From Endomychus coccineus (lineage: Eukaryota; Arthropoda; Insecta; Coleoptera; Endomychidae): a DNA stretch of 64,000 nucleotides. Positions 1 through 10,745 of the stretch are shown here, piece after piece. The first letter of the stretch is position 1; every line of letters starts with the position of its first letter. The stretch is taken from NCBI GenBank assembly GCA_958510875.1, contig OY294068.1, positions 81,091,978-81,155,977 of the forward strand, in the 5' to 3' direction. A program made the position numbers and the translations under genes. The notes beneath the pieces were generated by a model. The model saw only the letters and a list, made by a program, of their open reading frames with translations, was not told where the DNA came from and did not search any database.

Positions 1-429
1 GACACTATGCATTCTAACAAAATAAGATGGAACCGAATTTTCCATCTTCTCTGGTGAACTGTGCATTTCAAAATGTATGTGGAAGTGACCCATTACATCA
101 AAGTCCACATAGCAGCTTTTTAACCACTCCGAATAAAGTGGAGCGACCAGAATGATGAGCAAGATCAGATTGATCAACAATGTGTTTCTTCTCTCAAAAT
201 TGAGTGAAAAACAAATACGGTTTTGAACATTTTCTTCATTCTGAATTAATTTAGTACTGGAACTATGACCTTTTGCCTTTTTAGCCATTTTCTTTTCAAT
301 TAAGATCAGATTGATCAACAATGTGTTTCTTCTCTCAAAATTGAGTGAAAAACAAATACGGTTTTCAACATTTTCTTCATTCTGAATTAATTTAGTACTG
401 GAACTATGACCTTTTGCCTTTTTAGCCAT
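1..429 (-). CDS. N-terminal exon of an unrecognised membrane protein (partial, runs off the window)
   Basis: Reading leftward from an ATG at 429 there is an uninterrupted frame of 143 codons to the window edge. The start reads MAKKAKGHSSST. A hydrophobic stretch at about residues 83-99 (LLINLILLIILVAPLY) looks like one transmembrane helix or signal anchor, followed by a His- and Met-rich segment. The first 47 codons are duplicated in frame, so a second, equivalent ATG lies at 288; either could be the start. The inner copy alone would give a conventional short cytosolic N-terminus plus one membrane segment. I do not recognise the family. It could be a real first coding exon or a retrocopy; the edge prevents deciding. 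Confidence 0.45.
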   Translation of the reverse strand, partial: MAKKAKGHSSSTKLIQNEENVENRICFSLNFERRNTLLINLILIEKKMAKKAKGHSSSTKLIQNEENVQNRICFSLNFERRNTLLINLILLIILVAPLYSEWLKSCYVDFDVMGHFHIHFEMHSSPEKMENSVPSYFVRMHSV

Positions 430-442
430 TTTCTTTTCAATT
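161..442. repeat. 141-bp direct tandem duplication
   Basis: Bases 161-301 and 302-442 are two copies of the same 141-bp unit. I see one difference, G versus C at the position that changes Gln to Glu. The unit is 47 codons long and keeps the minus-strand frame open, so it duplicates the start codon and N-terminus of the adjacent coding exon. It is either a recent duplication or an assembly or local copy-number artefact. Confidence 0.9.
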
Positions 443-752
443 CGTCTTTCTTGGAAAACGCAAAATTACTCCTCTTTCTTTAAAGTAGATAGGTAATTGG
501 GCTTGCATTTTGGAACACGACTGGGCTATGCATCATTGACCGATTATATTAAAACCTTAAGAAGAACAAACAGTTCACAATACACCAGTTTTAAGGAAAT
601 TCAAGCACTAGTTATTGATATCACACACTTGAGATAAATTTAAACTACACAAAAATAATGCCGCTCTAGAGATATTATTCCGACTGGATAAAATATACAG
701 TGTAAAGGAATCGAGAACAATCCTATATGTCACTATGATAGAAATCTGACTA
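430..752. other. Intergenic, no gene seen
   Basis: AT-rich sequence upstream of the minus-strand exon. It would contain that gene's 5' UTR and promoter if the exon is real. I see no convincing promoter element. Confidence 0.4.
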
Positions 753-1473
753 CAGTGTTGCCAGTTTTAGATTTTTTCCTGGCTTTTATTAGATATGTGG
801 CTATCGTATCTGAGCCATGGATCTTGTTCACAAGTGGTTATGGTTATTGGAAGTATTTTATACAGTACTCAAATTTCACACAGTGTTGCCAGTTTTAGAT
901 TTGTTCCTGACTAGTATTAGAGTTATGACTATTTTATCTGGGCCATTGATTTTGAATAGACGATATGTAGACTGAAGGAACCCAGAAACTCGTTTCATAA
1001 GGTTTTTGTGAAAGTGGAATCTTGTTCACAAGTGGTTATAGTTACTGGAAGTATTTTAAACTTTGCTCAAATATCACACAGTGTTGCCAGGTTTAGATTT
1101 GTTCCTGGTTAGTATTAGAGCTGTGGCTATTTTATCTGGGTCATAGATTTTAAATATGCGTTATGTAGACTGAAGGAACCTAGTAACTCGTGTCATAAGG
1201 TTTTTGTGAAAGTGAGATCTTGTTCATAAGTGGTTATAGTAACTGGAAGTATTTTAAACTTTGCTCAAATATCACACAGTGTTGCCAGTTTTAGATTTGT
1301 TCCTGGCTAGTATTAGAGCTTTGGCTATTTTAGCTGGGCCATGGATTTTAAATATGCGTTATGTAGACTGAAGGAATCTAGTAACTTGTTTCATAAAGTT
1401 TTTGTGAAAGTAACATCTTGTTCACAAGTGGATATAGCTACTGGAAGTATTTCATACAGTGCTCAAAAATCAC
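753..1473. repeat. 198-bp tandem repeat, about 3.6 copies
   Basis: Units beginning CAGTGTTGCCAG start at 753, 881, 1079 and 1277. The last three are spaced exactly 198 bp apart; the first lacks about 70 bp of its middle. Each unit repeats the landmarks GACTGAAGGAA, CTTGTTCACAAGTGG and CTGGAAGTATTTTA. Copies differ at scattered positions, so the array is not recent. No open frame is shared between the units. Confidence 0.85.
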
Positions 1474-2812
1474 TAATTATTATATTAAATATCGTTGTGT
1501 AAAGTGTTTCGTTCGTTTGTCGAGAGGTAATCTAGTTGACAGAGACGAGCAGAGCTGAGGTGAAATATATCTTGAGACATTAATGAAACTTTATTCACAA
1601 TCGGTTAGTAATCTATAATATCTAATCATTAGGTTTAAATGGTATTCAAAACTTCTCCACAATGAGTCAAAATGACACTTCTAGCAAGGAGATTTCAGAT
1701 TTGACATGCTTTTTTGCTGTCCACATGACCAGCTTTATTGATTTTATATTTGTTTGATTATCAGTACATAGTTGCTGTCATCTTCCGAAAAAGGAAAAAC
1801 CGAATAGGTTATATAAGTGATAATATTTTATGATTTGGTTGTTCTTGTTGTTTTATTTAAATTTAATATTTGTTGTATATTATGAATATAATAAATATAT
1901 TTCGGAATTTTAAATTTTTGTGTTACAATGTAATTCATTTAAATATTCAGGTAGGGAAAGTGACGTTAGCTAGCTGAGAAAGTGAGGTAAGTAATGGGTT
2001 GCTTCTCAACCGATTGTGAATTAAAATAATAATAATTTAAAAAAATGGCAGTTTTTATTACGTAAAAACAAATGATTCAAAATGTTATTTTCCATAGACG
2101 GTCTCATGTAGACACAGTCACGTATATTTCGGGACAATAGAATTCGCTTAGCAGAAGAATGTGAGTTGAGTTCATAATATCTTAATATCTGACGAGCAAC
2201 AACCCTGTTTGCTGGAATCGTGTTTCAATACGACCGCAACAATATATCCTGAAACGTGAATATTACGTTTCACTTGCCGCACTGGCTAGCAACTGTCATG
2301 TCTAAAATGCGCTGGTATGATAAGTATAACAAATACTGGAGAAGGAGGGGACTATCAGTGGTCATGGAATTTCGATCAATCAGACCTGTTACGGTGTCCG
2401 CGTAACGTTTTCGTGTCACTGTTTCTATCAATTATCTTCCCCGTAAAACATTAATTATTCTATGTTAAATGTTAATCCTGAGTAAGCTGCCTTTCTAAGA
2501 ACAATGTGTTTACTTGAATTAATATTTCGTTAGGTAACCTATCAATGTCCAACGTGTACAACAATATTAGTTTTTCGAATTTAATGATTCAACAGCAAGA
2601 AAAATACTTTGATAGTCAAATTATCTTGTCTAAAGTGACAATGTTTTCTAGCATTAATGAAAATAATTAATTTTGTTGATTTCATATTCTATTCTATTCT
2701 ATTTCGAAATCAGCGTTGTTTTTCTTGAACTTTAAAATAGGAAATTATTATTACTATCAACATTCAGATAACATGAGCAGAGCAAAGCAGAGATTAGGGA
2801 CGATATTTATAA
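1474..2812. other. Intergenic, no gene seen; short microsatellite and a dispersed repeat
   Basis: No coding frame is convincing. A short TATTC microsatellite lies at about 2683-2704. A block at about 2165-2250 (TTCATAATATCTTAATAT and following) recurs at about 17176-17270, so it is part of a dispersed repeat. Confidence 0.5.
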
Positions 2813-3006
2813 CATGAATACGCTTGGATGGTGGAAACAGTAGGTTTGTTGGAGTTGCTCAATAAAATAATATTTGGTCATAGAGTTTCTAATCACAAGA
2901 GAAAGGAACTTTAAAATAGCATGAATACGCTTGGATGGTGGAAACGTTTCTCGGAGTTGCTCAATAAAATAATATTTAGTCAGAGTTTCTAATCACAAGA
3001 GAAAGG
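2813..3006. repeat. 107-bp spaced direct duplication
   Basis: CATGAATACGCTTGGATGGTG occurs at 2813 and again at 2920, followed in both cases by GGAGTTGCTCAATAAAATAAT and CTAATCACAAGAGAAAGG. The copies differ by small indels. Confidence 0.85.
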
Positions 3007-3700
3007 TTTTCTAATTTTGTCGATGGTTTTCCGAGTAATTGTTATGGCATTGTCAATAACTAAGTGGTTAGGTTTCTCTAGATCGAAGAGTGACATTACA
3101 ATTAATAGTTCCGAACAGGTTTTTCGCTCTCTATTAGTTCTAATGTTCTGTTCGATCTGTAGAAACTTACCATCTTTATGTATCTGGCGAAAGCTAATCA
3201 GAAATATAGCAGTTTATTTCTTAATTATTACGTTGGTTTGGTACCACCATCTCACGCTCAAGTACTCGAACATACTTGGAAACTTAATTTATTTATTCCT
3301 GGGAATTTACGTTGTCAGGGCCAACTTCACATATCTTCTATTTTTAATATCTTTAGTGATGATGTGTAAAATAGGAATTATATTTTGAAGAGATTTTGTT
3401 TTACTTACGAATTAATCGACCTCTCTAGAACATCGTAGAAAGGCGGGCGGTTTCTCCATCGACTAATAGATATTTCCATGTATGGGCGGCTCTCATCGTC
3501 ATTCCTGTTGCCTATAACCTCCAAACTGTTGAGAAAAAGTCCAATGCCTCCCTCCTCTCCTAATATTCCATCGCTGGCTCACACGATGTTCTACGAACGT
3601 AGGTTTTCTCATATAGTCAAAATATAAAAAAAAAACTAAATGTGAATTCTTCATTATAGTTCGAATCTTTCATATTTGTAAAAACGATGTACATGAATAA
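3007..3700. other. No assigned gene; one weak exon-like frame
   Basis: A plus-strand frame of 123 codons (3017-3388) is hydrophobic but low in information. An overlapping frame (about 3166-3369) follows a good pyrimidine-rich splice acceptor ending at 3165 and contains PPSHAQVLEHTWKL, which looks more protein-like. I recognise neither and would not call a gene. Confidence 0.25.
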
Positions 3701-3701
3701 C

Positions 3702-4192
3702 TTATTGGATGGTGCATTTCTTTCTAGAAGAGAGGTTGAGAATAAATATAAATTCTTCATTTTCTAAATAAGATTTTAAACTAACAGCAGCATTTAATGA
3801 AACCTGATTTGTTGAAAAGTCATCACTGTTTAATATAAAATCAAATGTGTCAATTAATTTGTCTTTATTTTCATGGATGGTAAACACTGCACGTGATGTA
3901 AAATTCCATCGAGTTGGAGCATTACAGAGAATTCTGTTTCCAAGTATGTTATTTAAAACTTCAGTTCGTTTGGTGGATTTGCTAAAAAAATTTGAAAATG
4001 ACGATAAGTTGGAAAAAAATGTTCTAACTTCCTTAATGGAACCACATGCATTACTTGAAACCAAATTCATGTTGTGAGCATAACAATGGGTGAAAATAGC
4101 CTGAGGCGAAACTGATTTTATTTTTGTTTGAAGACCGTTCAAATGTTCCGCCATTGTAGATGCCCCGTCGTAAGTCTGAGCAATTAATTTAT
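3702..4192 (-). pseudogene. hAT-family transposase fragment (DUF4371-like core)
   Basis: The minus-strand frame reads AQTYDGASTMAEHLNGLQ, then HCYAHNMNLV and RWNFTSRAVF. This is the arrangement of the core of ZMYM/TTF-type hAT transposases: a YDGA motif with catalytic Asp, a CxxHxxN-like motif, and TRW. The open part from the internal Met is 150 codons, far short of the 600-800 usual for the family. It lacks the C-terminal dimerisation domain. The N-terminal zinc-finger part is joined upstream after a deletion and a stop. Non-functional. Confidence 0.75.
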
Positions 4193-4372
4193 TCGCAGAT
4201 CCCGTTAACCATTAATATTTTTTATAATTGTCAGTAATAAATGATCGATTTTGGTACTTACCTGACATCAATAATCTTTTCAAATCCGGTAAAGGCCGTT
4301 TATTTATAAATCAACAAGATAAATTGGTGAGAAGGCTGAGTCTCCTTAGCCTCCTTCGAGGAGCCGCCACTG
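3702..4372 (-). mobile_element. Internally deleted, left-truncated hAT (ZMYM/DUF4371 type) copy
   Basis: The right end carries the terminal repeat GGAGCCGCCACTG ending at 4372, the same terminus as the complete element at 29575-31248. Inside the end, 4200-4310 encodes, in minus-strand order, KRPLPDLK and TDNYKKY. It then jumps directly into AQTYDGAS and the middle of the transposase, so an internal segment is missing. The left terminus and a target duplication (expected CTCAAATT) were not found. Confidence 0.75.
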
Positions 4373-4900
4373 CTCAAATTTGTGTTTATGATTATTGATT
4401 GAATACAGGAAAAGAGTTCCTTTGAATTGTAAATATAACAGTGTATGCTGTACATATATGAGTGTTTACCTGAATCGTTATTTTTGGCGGAACTTGAAAT
4501 GATTTGAGCAGCGATCATGATTATTTTCAATAAGAATTATTTCAATTGAAATATTATATTGATTGTTCTAAAATATCTTGAAAATCAAGGATAGATTTCT
4601 TGAACCTTATTTACTTAGAAACTTTCAGCATTACGTAATTCAATGAAAATTTATGCTTTCCTTCACATTTCAAAATTATTTTTATCTCATATATGTATAT
4701 TAATGTAAAAAAATATTTAGTATTAAAAGTGACTATTTATTTTTAGAAGTTTCATCCTTTGACCACAAACAGTAGTTGTTAGTAATATGTTATCAGTGAT
4801 CTAGTTAATTTGATAGGAAATTAAATAAATTGAAAAACCGCAATCATATTAATTTTAGTAAACTTAGAGTTCACAACTATGGATACACTATAACACTAAT
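4373..4900. other. AT-rich, no gene seen
   Basis: Low-complexity AT-rich sequence between the hAT terminus and the Penelope-like remnant. Nothing supportable was seen on either strand. Confidence 0.4.
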
Positions 4901-6302
4901 AAGTACGAAATACTCACACTGATTCACTAAAAATACTATTGGAAGTACTAAGAACCTTTCAGCTACCAAATAGTCATCATTTAATTAGAAAACAAGATGC
5001 TTAAATACTGTTTGCGATTGGTGATGCAAATAAGGGCCCTCAGCTGGAAATAAATGCTTTCTCGCTTATACATTTCCATCCCTTCTAAATTACCTAGATA
5101 TTTCTTCGTACTGTGTTTTAAAAGTGATAAACATTCTTGACAAATGGTGTGACCTATAATTAAAATATGTTCTGCTAATGCTTATTTTTCACTATTGTTT
5201 TCTTTTATATGGACAAAATGTTTTTTATAAAAAGTGAAAATGTTCCTTCTAGTTTGACCCACATAACATTATCAACATAACTCACAAACATATTCCATAT
5301 TTGTCGAAATCGGAAACTTTATCAAAGAAATTGTCTAAATAGTTCAATAGCATGTTCTTGCCTATATAAACATGTTTTATTGCAAATTTAGAAAACGAAT
5401 AATTAAGGAATTTATCAATTATTGCTTAATGATTTGTGCAACTTTTGAATTATTTGAAAATAACGGGTCTATTTTGGTTTATTAATAGCTTTCCATTTTC
5501 CGTTTTTGGTTAGAATTAATTTGGTAGTATTTGTCGTAACCATTATCCGACAGTATTTTCTGCGTTTCTCAACTTCGTTGTTTAATTTTTCTAGCTCAAA
5601 GAGACTTTTAATAATATCTATGAACAAGACTATTGAATGTAGCTATTTTATAATTAATTGGTGTACCTGAATCCGCTGGAATACATCTATTTGTTCTGTT
5701 GGTGCTTTGTATATGTTGAATTCCAAATAGTGACCGTTTTTGATGATGTTAATGTCAAGAAAAGGAAGCAGGTTATTGCGTTATTTTTTTACAGCGCATT
5801 TGAGTGAATCAAATAGGCTATTAAGTGTGTTCAAAAAACTATGTAGATGAAAATATTTATAATGGCTACAATATCATCGACATATCTGTGCCAAACATTA
5901 AGAAACTAATTTTGATTTTAAGGAGTTCACTTAGAAACATTTTGACCAAGAAAGGGGAAAGTACATTCCTCATTGCCCATCCGCTTTTTTGCTCATAGTA
6001 ATTTTTGTTGAAAGTAAAATGATTTTTCTCCATCGAGAAAGACGTGAGGATCAAAAATATTTTAAACTGTTTTATCGGGCATTTTAATATTAGAAAACGA
6101 TTTCTGTAGACCTAAGATATTGGGATGTTTGTGTATAGTGAAACAACATGAAACGAAACGAGAGTATCACCAGGTTCAAGTTTGAGATCTTCAATTTTGC
6201 AATTAGCTCCAAAGACCAACTTGGTGCGTCTTGGAAGTTGTTAAATTCAATTAAATTGGAGCCATAACTTTCAAATAAGCTATTGAAATTCGGAAGTTTC
6301 AT
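4900..6302 (-). pseudogene. Penelope-like element: decayed reverse transcriptase plus GIY-YIG endonuclease
   Basis: Read leftward on the minus strand, frames broken by many shifts and stops give the Penelope order. First comes an RT thumb/finger segment with NFQDAPSWSLELIAKL, then an RT motif A-like VSLYTNIP. Next come FNKNYYEQKSGWAM and NVLSPFLVKMFLSEL around 5866-6054, and a PFLDINIIKNGHYLEF segment at about 5720-5770. Finally there is a GIY-YIG-domain tail, AEHILIIGHTICQECLSLLK with YLGNLEGMEMYK, at about 5040-5190. The element would have copied itself through target-primed reverse transcription using the GIY-YIG nuclease. It cannot do so now. A stretch at 4950-4990 recurs beside the big array at about 54430, marking the PLE 3' end. 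Confidence 0.75.
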
Positions 6303-6360
6303 TTATTATTCTTCAATAATCAATAAATTCTATAGTTTGTTTTCTAAAATTGCAATAAAA

Positions 6361-6600
6361 CCCGTTTATAGATGGAAAAATAAGCTAAAAAACCGTTTAG
6401 GCAATACCTTTGATGAAGTTTCCAATTCCGACAAAATTCTATAATTTACAAAATTGATTAGAGTCATGTACAAGATGCTATGTGGGCAAGGCAAACTACG
6501 AAGAACCTTGTGACTCATCATAATGAACATTTTGGGCATAAAGTTCATGTCGCTCATCTGCACATTAAACAACAACCAACTCTAGCATCAAACCTGACAT
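6361..6600 (+). pseudogene. Inverted Penelope-like fragment (linker to GIY-YIG domain)
   Basis: On the plus strand the frame reads WKNKLKNRLGNTFDEV followed, after shifts, by a segment resembling YVGK. This is the linker into the GIY-YIG domain of Penelope-like elements, closely matching the fragment at 35965-36120. It lies head-to-head with the minus-strand RT remnant that ends at 6302, so two PLE pieces of opposite polarity meet within 60 bp. Confidence 0.6.
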
Positions 6601-7153
6601 ATCCGTGACGACACATCTAGAGATAGAATCTCACACTGTAGAGTGTAGACAGATAATTATACATTGTGGTTTATGGGTATATTTAATTTTCTATCATTTG
6701 ACATTTGTGATATATTTGTTCATTTATGTCTGTCGCACCAGTTTATAGAAATCAGATCGAAAAATTGCAACTCTTGTTCATCGTAGTGCTTTTTTTTTAC
6801 TAACCCGTTTGAGAATAAGTAACTTTGATTACAATATGGTAGTGATAGTTATGACGTTGATTCGAAATGCTGTTAATACAACGACAGATGTTTGAATTTT
6901 AACTTTTATTGTCGTTTAAGGTTACTAGCTTGGAGGGATTTCTGTTTGATTTTATTTGTAACCCTCTACTTGTGATTAACTTATGCATCTTCTAAACGCT
7001 TGCATCTGTGTTAGAGAACTAGTCTAAAAATTTTAAAGCAATATTTTTAAAGTATAAGATTGTTGGAAGCATTTTATCTAATAAATAGTGAACTAATTTT
7101 TCTGTTTCATTTCCTAAATCCAACCAATTTGACATATACTAATAGGTAAATTT
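6601..7153. other. AT-rich, no gene seen
   Basis: No convincing frame, RNA or repeat was seen between the Penelope remnant and the LINE 3' tail. Confidence 0.4.
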
Positions 7154-7404
7154 GATTTTATTTATTTATTTAGTATATATATGCCCAACAGGTTAACCCA
7201 GTTATAGGACAAACAATACAGAGCAACATAATACAAATAATAACAAGAAATATATAACAAAAATAATATCCTATAGGAATAATGAAAATAAACTGGCTTA
7301 ATTCTTAAATTACATGGTGATAAAAAATGAAAAATAAAAAAACCTCACCTAACCACACCAATAAGATACTGAATACTATTGAAAAATAAGTCACATTATG
7401 AACA

Positions 7405-9881
7405 AATACCATTAAAGTTTGTTGTCATGACAAATATCGAACATCTAGATGATACATTTGTATTAGACCTAACATTGTAAAAAGTTAAGCGAGAAGATAA
7501 TCTAGGTACAACAAAATTTAATTTACCTAATAACTGCAGTCAATATTATTATTCAACAAATTGTGGAGGAATATTGTGCTCTTTATTCTTCTTCTCAGTT
7601 CAAGTGTCACAATCAAAAGTAGATAATAATAATTGATGATCAAAACCTCTTCTAGGAAAGATATTGAAAGTTCTAAACCAGAGATATTTCAAATATTTAC
7701 GTTGAATGCTCTCAATTAGTGTAATCTGGAATTTATGCTGAGGATTCCAGATAAGTGAAGCATATTCCAGTTTTGGTCTTACCAATGAATTGAATAGTGT
7801 TTGTAGTACCTCTAAATTGTTGAAATATTTGGAATGCCTAAGTACAAACCCTAAAGTTCCATTAGCTTTACAACACATATCACTTATATGTAGATTAAAA
7901 GTGAATTGATGATCGTATAAAACACCTAAGTCTTTGACTGTAGTATTACTGAATCTAAAAGATAATCGAACAAAATAGGATGGACTTTACAACTGAAGCT
8001 AACAACACAACATTTACTAATATTTAGACTTAATTTATTGTTGGCGCACCATTCGAAAATATTGTCCAGATCATTTTTTGGTGCATAGCAGTCATCTAGG
8101 GTCTTTATTTCTAAAAATATTTTCAAAGCATCAGCAAAAATTAGTTTCAATCCGATGATGGTTTCAGCCAAATCATTAATAAATAACAGGAACAGTAGAG
8201 GACCAAGGTTTGAGCCTTGATGCGCACTGGATTTGGCTATAAATGAATTTGATTTTTGACCGTGATACTGCACAAACTGCGATCTATTGATGAGGTATGA
8301 GCAAAAAAACGCTACTAAGGAGGTACTAAATCCAATGGATATGAGCTTGCCTAGAAGAATAGTGGGATCGATTTTATCAAAGGCCTTCGAAAAATCTGTA
8401 TATAATACGTCAACCTGTCCTTGGTTGTCAAGGATAGCAGCAATATACGTGTTCAAACAAGTAAGATTCGTAACCGTAGATCTCTTTGGGACAAATCCAT
8501 GTTGGTATGGTGATATCATATGTGAGAAAGCACTATAAATGCGTTGATACAGACACATCTCAAAGACCTTAGATAAGTTTGACAATATAGCAATTGGACG
8601 ATAATTGAGTATATTTCCAACATCACCAGATTTGTGAATGGGAATAATCTTTGCTTTTTTCCAAACACTAGGAAATTTATTAGATTTCAAACTGAGATTG
8701 AACAAAATCTGTAGTGGAACGATAAACACATAAGTGCAATCTTTTATTAAGAAGCTTGGTATTTGATCATGTCCAGATGTGTATTTATTCTTGAGGTTTT
8801 TAATAGCAGTTACAATTTCTGGTTGACTTATCGATACAATATTTAAAAATGATGAGTTAATGTTGGTCAAATCTGAAATATTGCTGAAATCGTTATTGTT
8901 ATTGGGTTCATAGTATACACTGGCAAAGAATGTAGCAAATGCTTCAACAATTTCTTTGGAATCATTTAATAGTGTTTCATTAAAACGCATAGAACCAGAA
9001 TTCTAGTCGTGCCTTTTTTTTCATTGAAGTTCCAAAAACTTTAAGAATCATGGAGTTACCGATTTTCTCCAAATAGAGATTATAAGCTTCCTTTATTTGA
9101 ACTTTGGTTAAAGATCTCAGTTGCTTAAAATCTCCAAGAATCTGACGAGACTTATGTTTTAAATACCTAGTTCTAGCATTATTTTTATGTTTTATTAGAT
9201 CGATAGTAGACCTATCAAACCATGGTGGATAACCACGTTTTTTATTTTGAAATAATGGTACATTTACATCAAATACAGAGTATACTATACTATAGAATTG
9301 AAAGCAAGCCTCATCAATATTAGACTAATCATTCAGAATGGACCAGTCAATTTCAAGTAACATATTATATAATCGTAACAAATTAGCTTTTCTGTAGTAA
9401 TATGTGTTGTTTACACTTACACTTATATATCAAGTTTTGATTATGAGGTCTACACAATGACATCTCAATCAAGAGTGCAGGGTGAAACGAATCTTCTTTA
9501 ACTAAGGGAGAATTGTCTCTAAAGAAATGACATGTAATGTTAGATAATACTAGGTCAAGATAGTTGTCAAGACTGTTTGTTATATTATTGTATTGTTTCA
9601 ATTGCAAGAAATTGATAAAGTTTCTTAATAACAAATAAAGTTTATCAACAATATTCTCATTTATGAAACAAGGCATGTTAAAGTCACCTAAAATTAACAA
9701 GTGCTGATAAACTAGGAACATTTCTTCAAGATGTTCCAGTAACGTTTCTAAATCATCTCGCAATGGAATCATGAAGCCATGTTTCAGTAAGAGCGACAAA
9801 GGTACAATCATCATGACTAATAGCCGAATGAAATTCTGAGAGTTTATTTTTAATACTTCGAACATTCTGGTAATAGCAGGT
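7405..9881 (-). pseudogene. LINE endonuclease/reverse transcriptase ORF2 (broken)
   Basis: Near 9880-9760 the minus strand encodes YYQNVRSIKNKLSEFH and ALTETWLHDSI, the start of an apurinic-type (EEP) endonuclease. Then come LILGDFNMP and LDLVLSN (9383-9720), then a linker (GYPPWFDRSTIDLIKHKN, about 9200). The main RT frame (354 codons, 7926-8990) contains GHDQIPSFLIKDC, the NYRPIAILSNLSKVFE segment, TDFSKAFDKID (motif A) and LGPLLFLLFINDL. The thumb region follows at 7600-7878 and in another frame down to about 7405. Breaks: several frameshifts and stops near 9000 and 7900. Motif C reads FADA instead of FADD, losing one catalytic Asp, and the usual SVPQG reads SAHQG. Inactive. Confidence 0.85.
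9877..9881. repeat. 5-bp target-site duplication, left copy (CAGGT)
   Basis: CAGGT directly precedes the 5' LTR and is repeated at 15176-15180 directly after the 3' LTR. Removing the element plus one copy restores the LINE frame across the junction, which confirms the insertion site. Confidence 0.92.
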
Positions 9882-10426
9882 TGTTTGTTCCAAACCAAAG
9901 ACATCCTTTGAAAGATCCATAAAACTCAATTGTAAATATTCCTGTATTATATTAGGTATCGTAATTATTTAAGTGAACCGAAATGAGCTTAATCCGTTTA
10001 TAATAGGTATTTTGGAACAAAGTGATACTGGACTTTCCTGTCGTAAACACAAAGTAAGAATTCGCAGAAAGGTTGCATAGCAATAAACGATTAAGCGGAA
10101 TTTTCCAATAAGACATAGAATGAACTTCTACCTCTAAATATTATACCGAATGACAAACAACCCCATGAGGAGTGTAGTAGGGATAACTGTTTAGTTTAGA
10201 ATTTCTATCAGGCTGTAATTTGTAGTATATTTCCAACTCTTGAGTTTGTAACTTGCTTATATATTTCACCGTGATTTTTTACCAAATACAAGCAAAACTA
10301 AACAAGTCGTGTTTCATTACAAGTGGAAGAATATTCAACAATTTCAAAGTGCGATCAATGCTGTCGCATAAAACATTTCGCATCCAATCACTTTAAGGTG
10401 CGATCAACTGCTGTCGCATCTTAACA
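9882..10426 (+). repeat. BEL/Pao 5' LTR
   Basis: Begins TGTTTGTTCC and ends CATCTTAACA (TG...CA). By eye it is identical to the 3' LTR over 545 bp. Near its end it contains an internal direct repeat: GTGCGATCAATGCTGTCGCAT, then GTGCGATCAACTGCTGTCGC about 50 bp later. Confidence 0.95.
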
Positions 10427-10429
10427 TTT

Positions 10430-10448
10430 TGGTCCTTCGAACCGGATT
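10430..10448 (+). other. Primer-binding site, tRNA-Tyr type
   Basis: TGGTCCTTCGAACCGGATT lies 3 bp after the 5' LTR. It is complementary to the 3' end of insect tRNA-Tyr (ending CTCGAAGGACCA as I recall it) with one mismatch. It is the expected minus-strand DNA priming site. Confidence 0.75.
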
Positions 10449-10745
10449 GTAAAAATTCCAGTGCCTTTTGGTTTTTTACAATTCAACACATCCATTCACT
10501 TAAACTGTCGGAAGCATCAACCTAGACCAGTGTGAGTGTCAATGGAACAACATCACATCATTTGCCTATAATGCATATATAGGTACTTCAACAATTCAAG
10601 ATAAGCCGCTAGTACGAAGACGGGGCTTAACATCGCATACATATCATCAAAGGAAGAAATAGCGTGGGTGAGTCCTTCCTGTATAAGTATTCCTAATATT
10701 CCCATTTAGTATTGTTTCGTTTGTGTTAATAAAGTCAATATCAAC

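Larger units (their letters stand above)
7154..9881 (-). mobile_element. Jockey-like non-LTR retrotransposon, split by a BEL insertion
   Basis: The 3' end on the minus strand is marked by a TAAATAAATAAATAAA tail at about 7154-7172, typical of jockey/CR1-like LINEs. Coding sequence for an endonuclease and RT extends rightward to 9881, where the BEL/Pao element begins. The LINE frame resumes beyond it at 15176-15210. No ORF1 was found beyond 15210, so the LINE is 5'-truncated or its 5' part has decayed. Confidence 0.85.

Noticed and set aside
3017..3388. Odorant or gustatory receptor fragment suggested by a hydrophobic 123-codon frame
   Set aside because: No conserved receptor motif is visible, and hydrophobic frames arise easily in AT-rich DNA. 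An overlapping frame looks more protein-like but is also unassigned.
8287..8538. 83-codon plus-strand frame
   Set aside because: Antisense to the LINE RT palm region.
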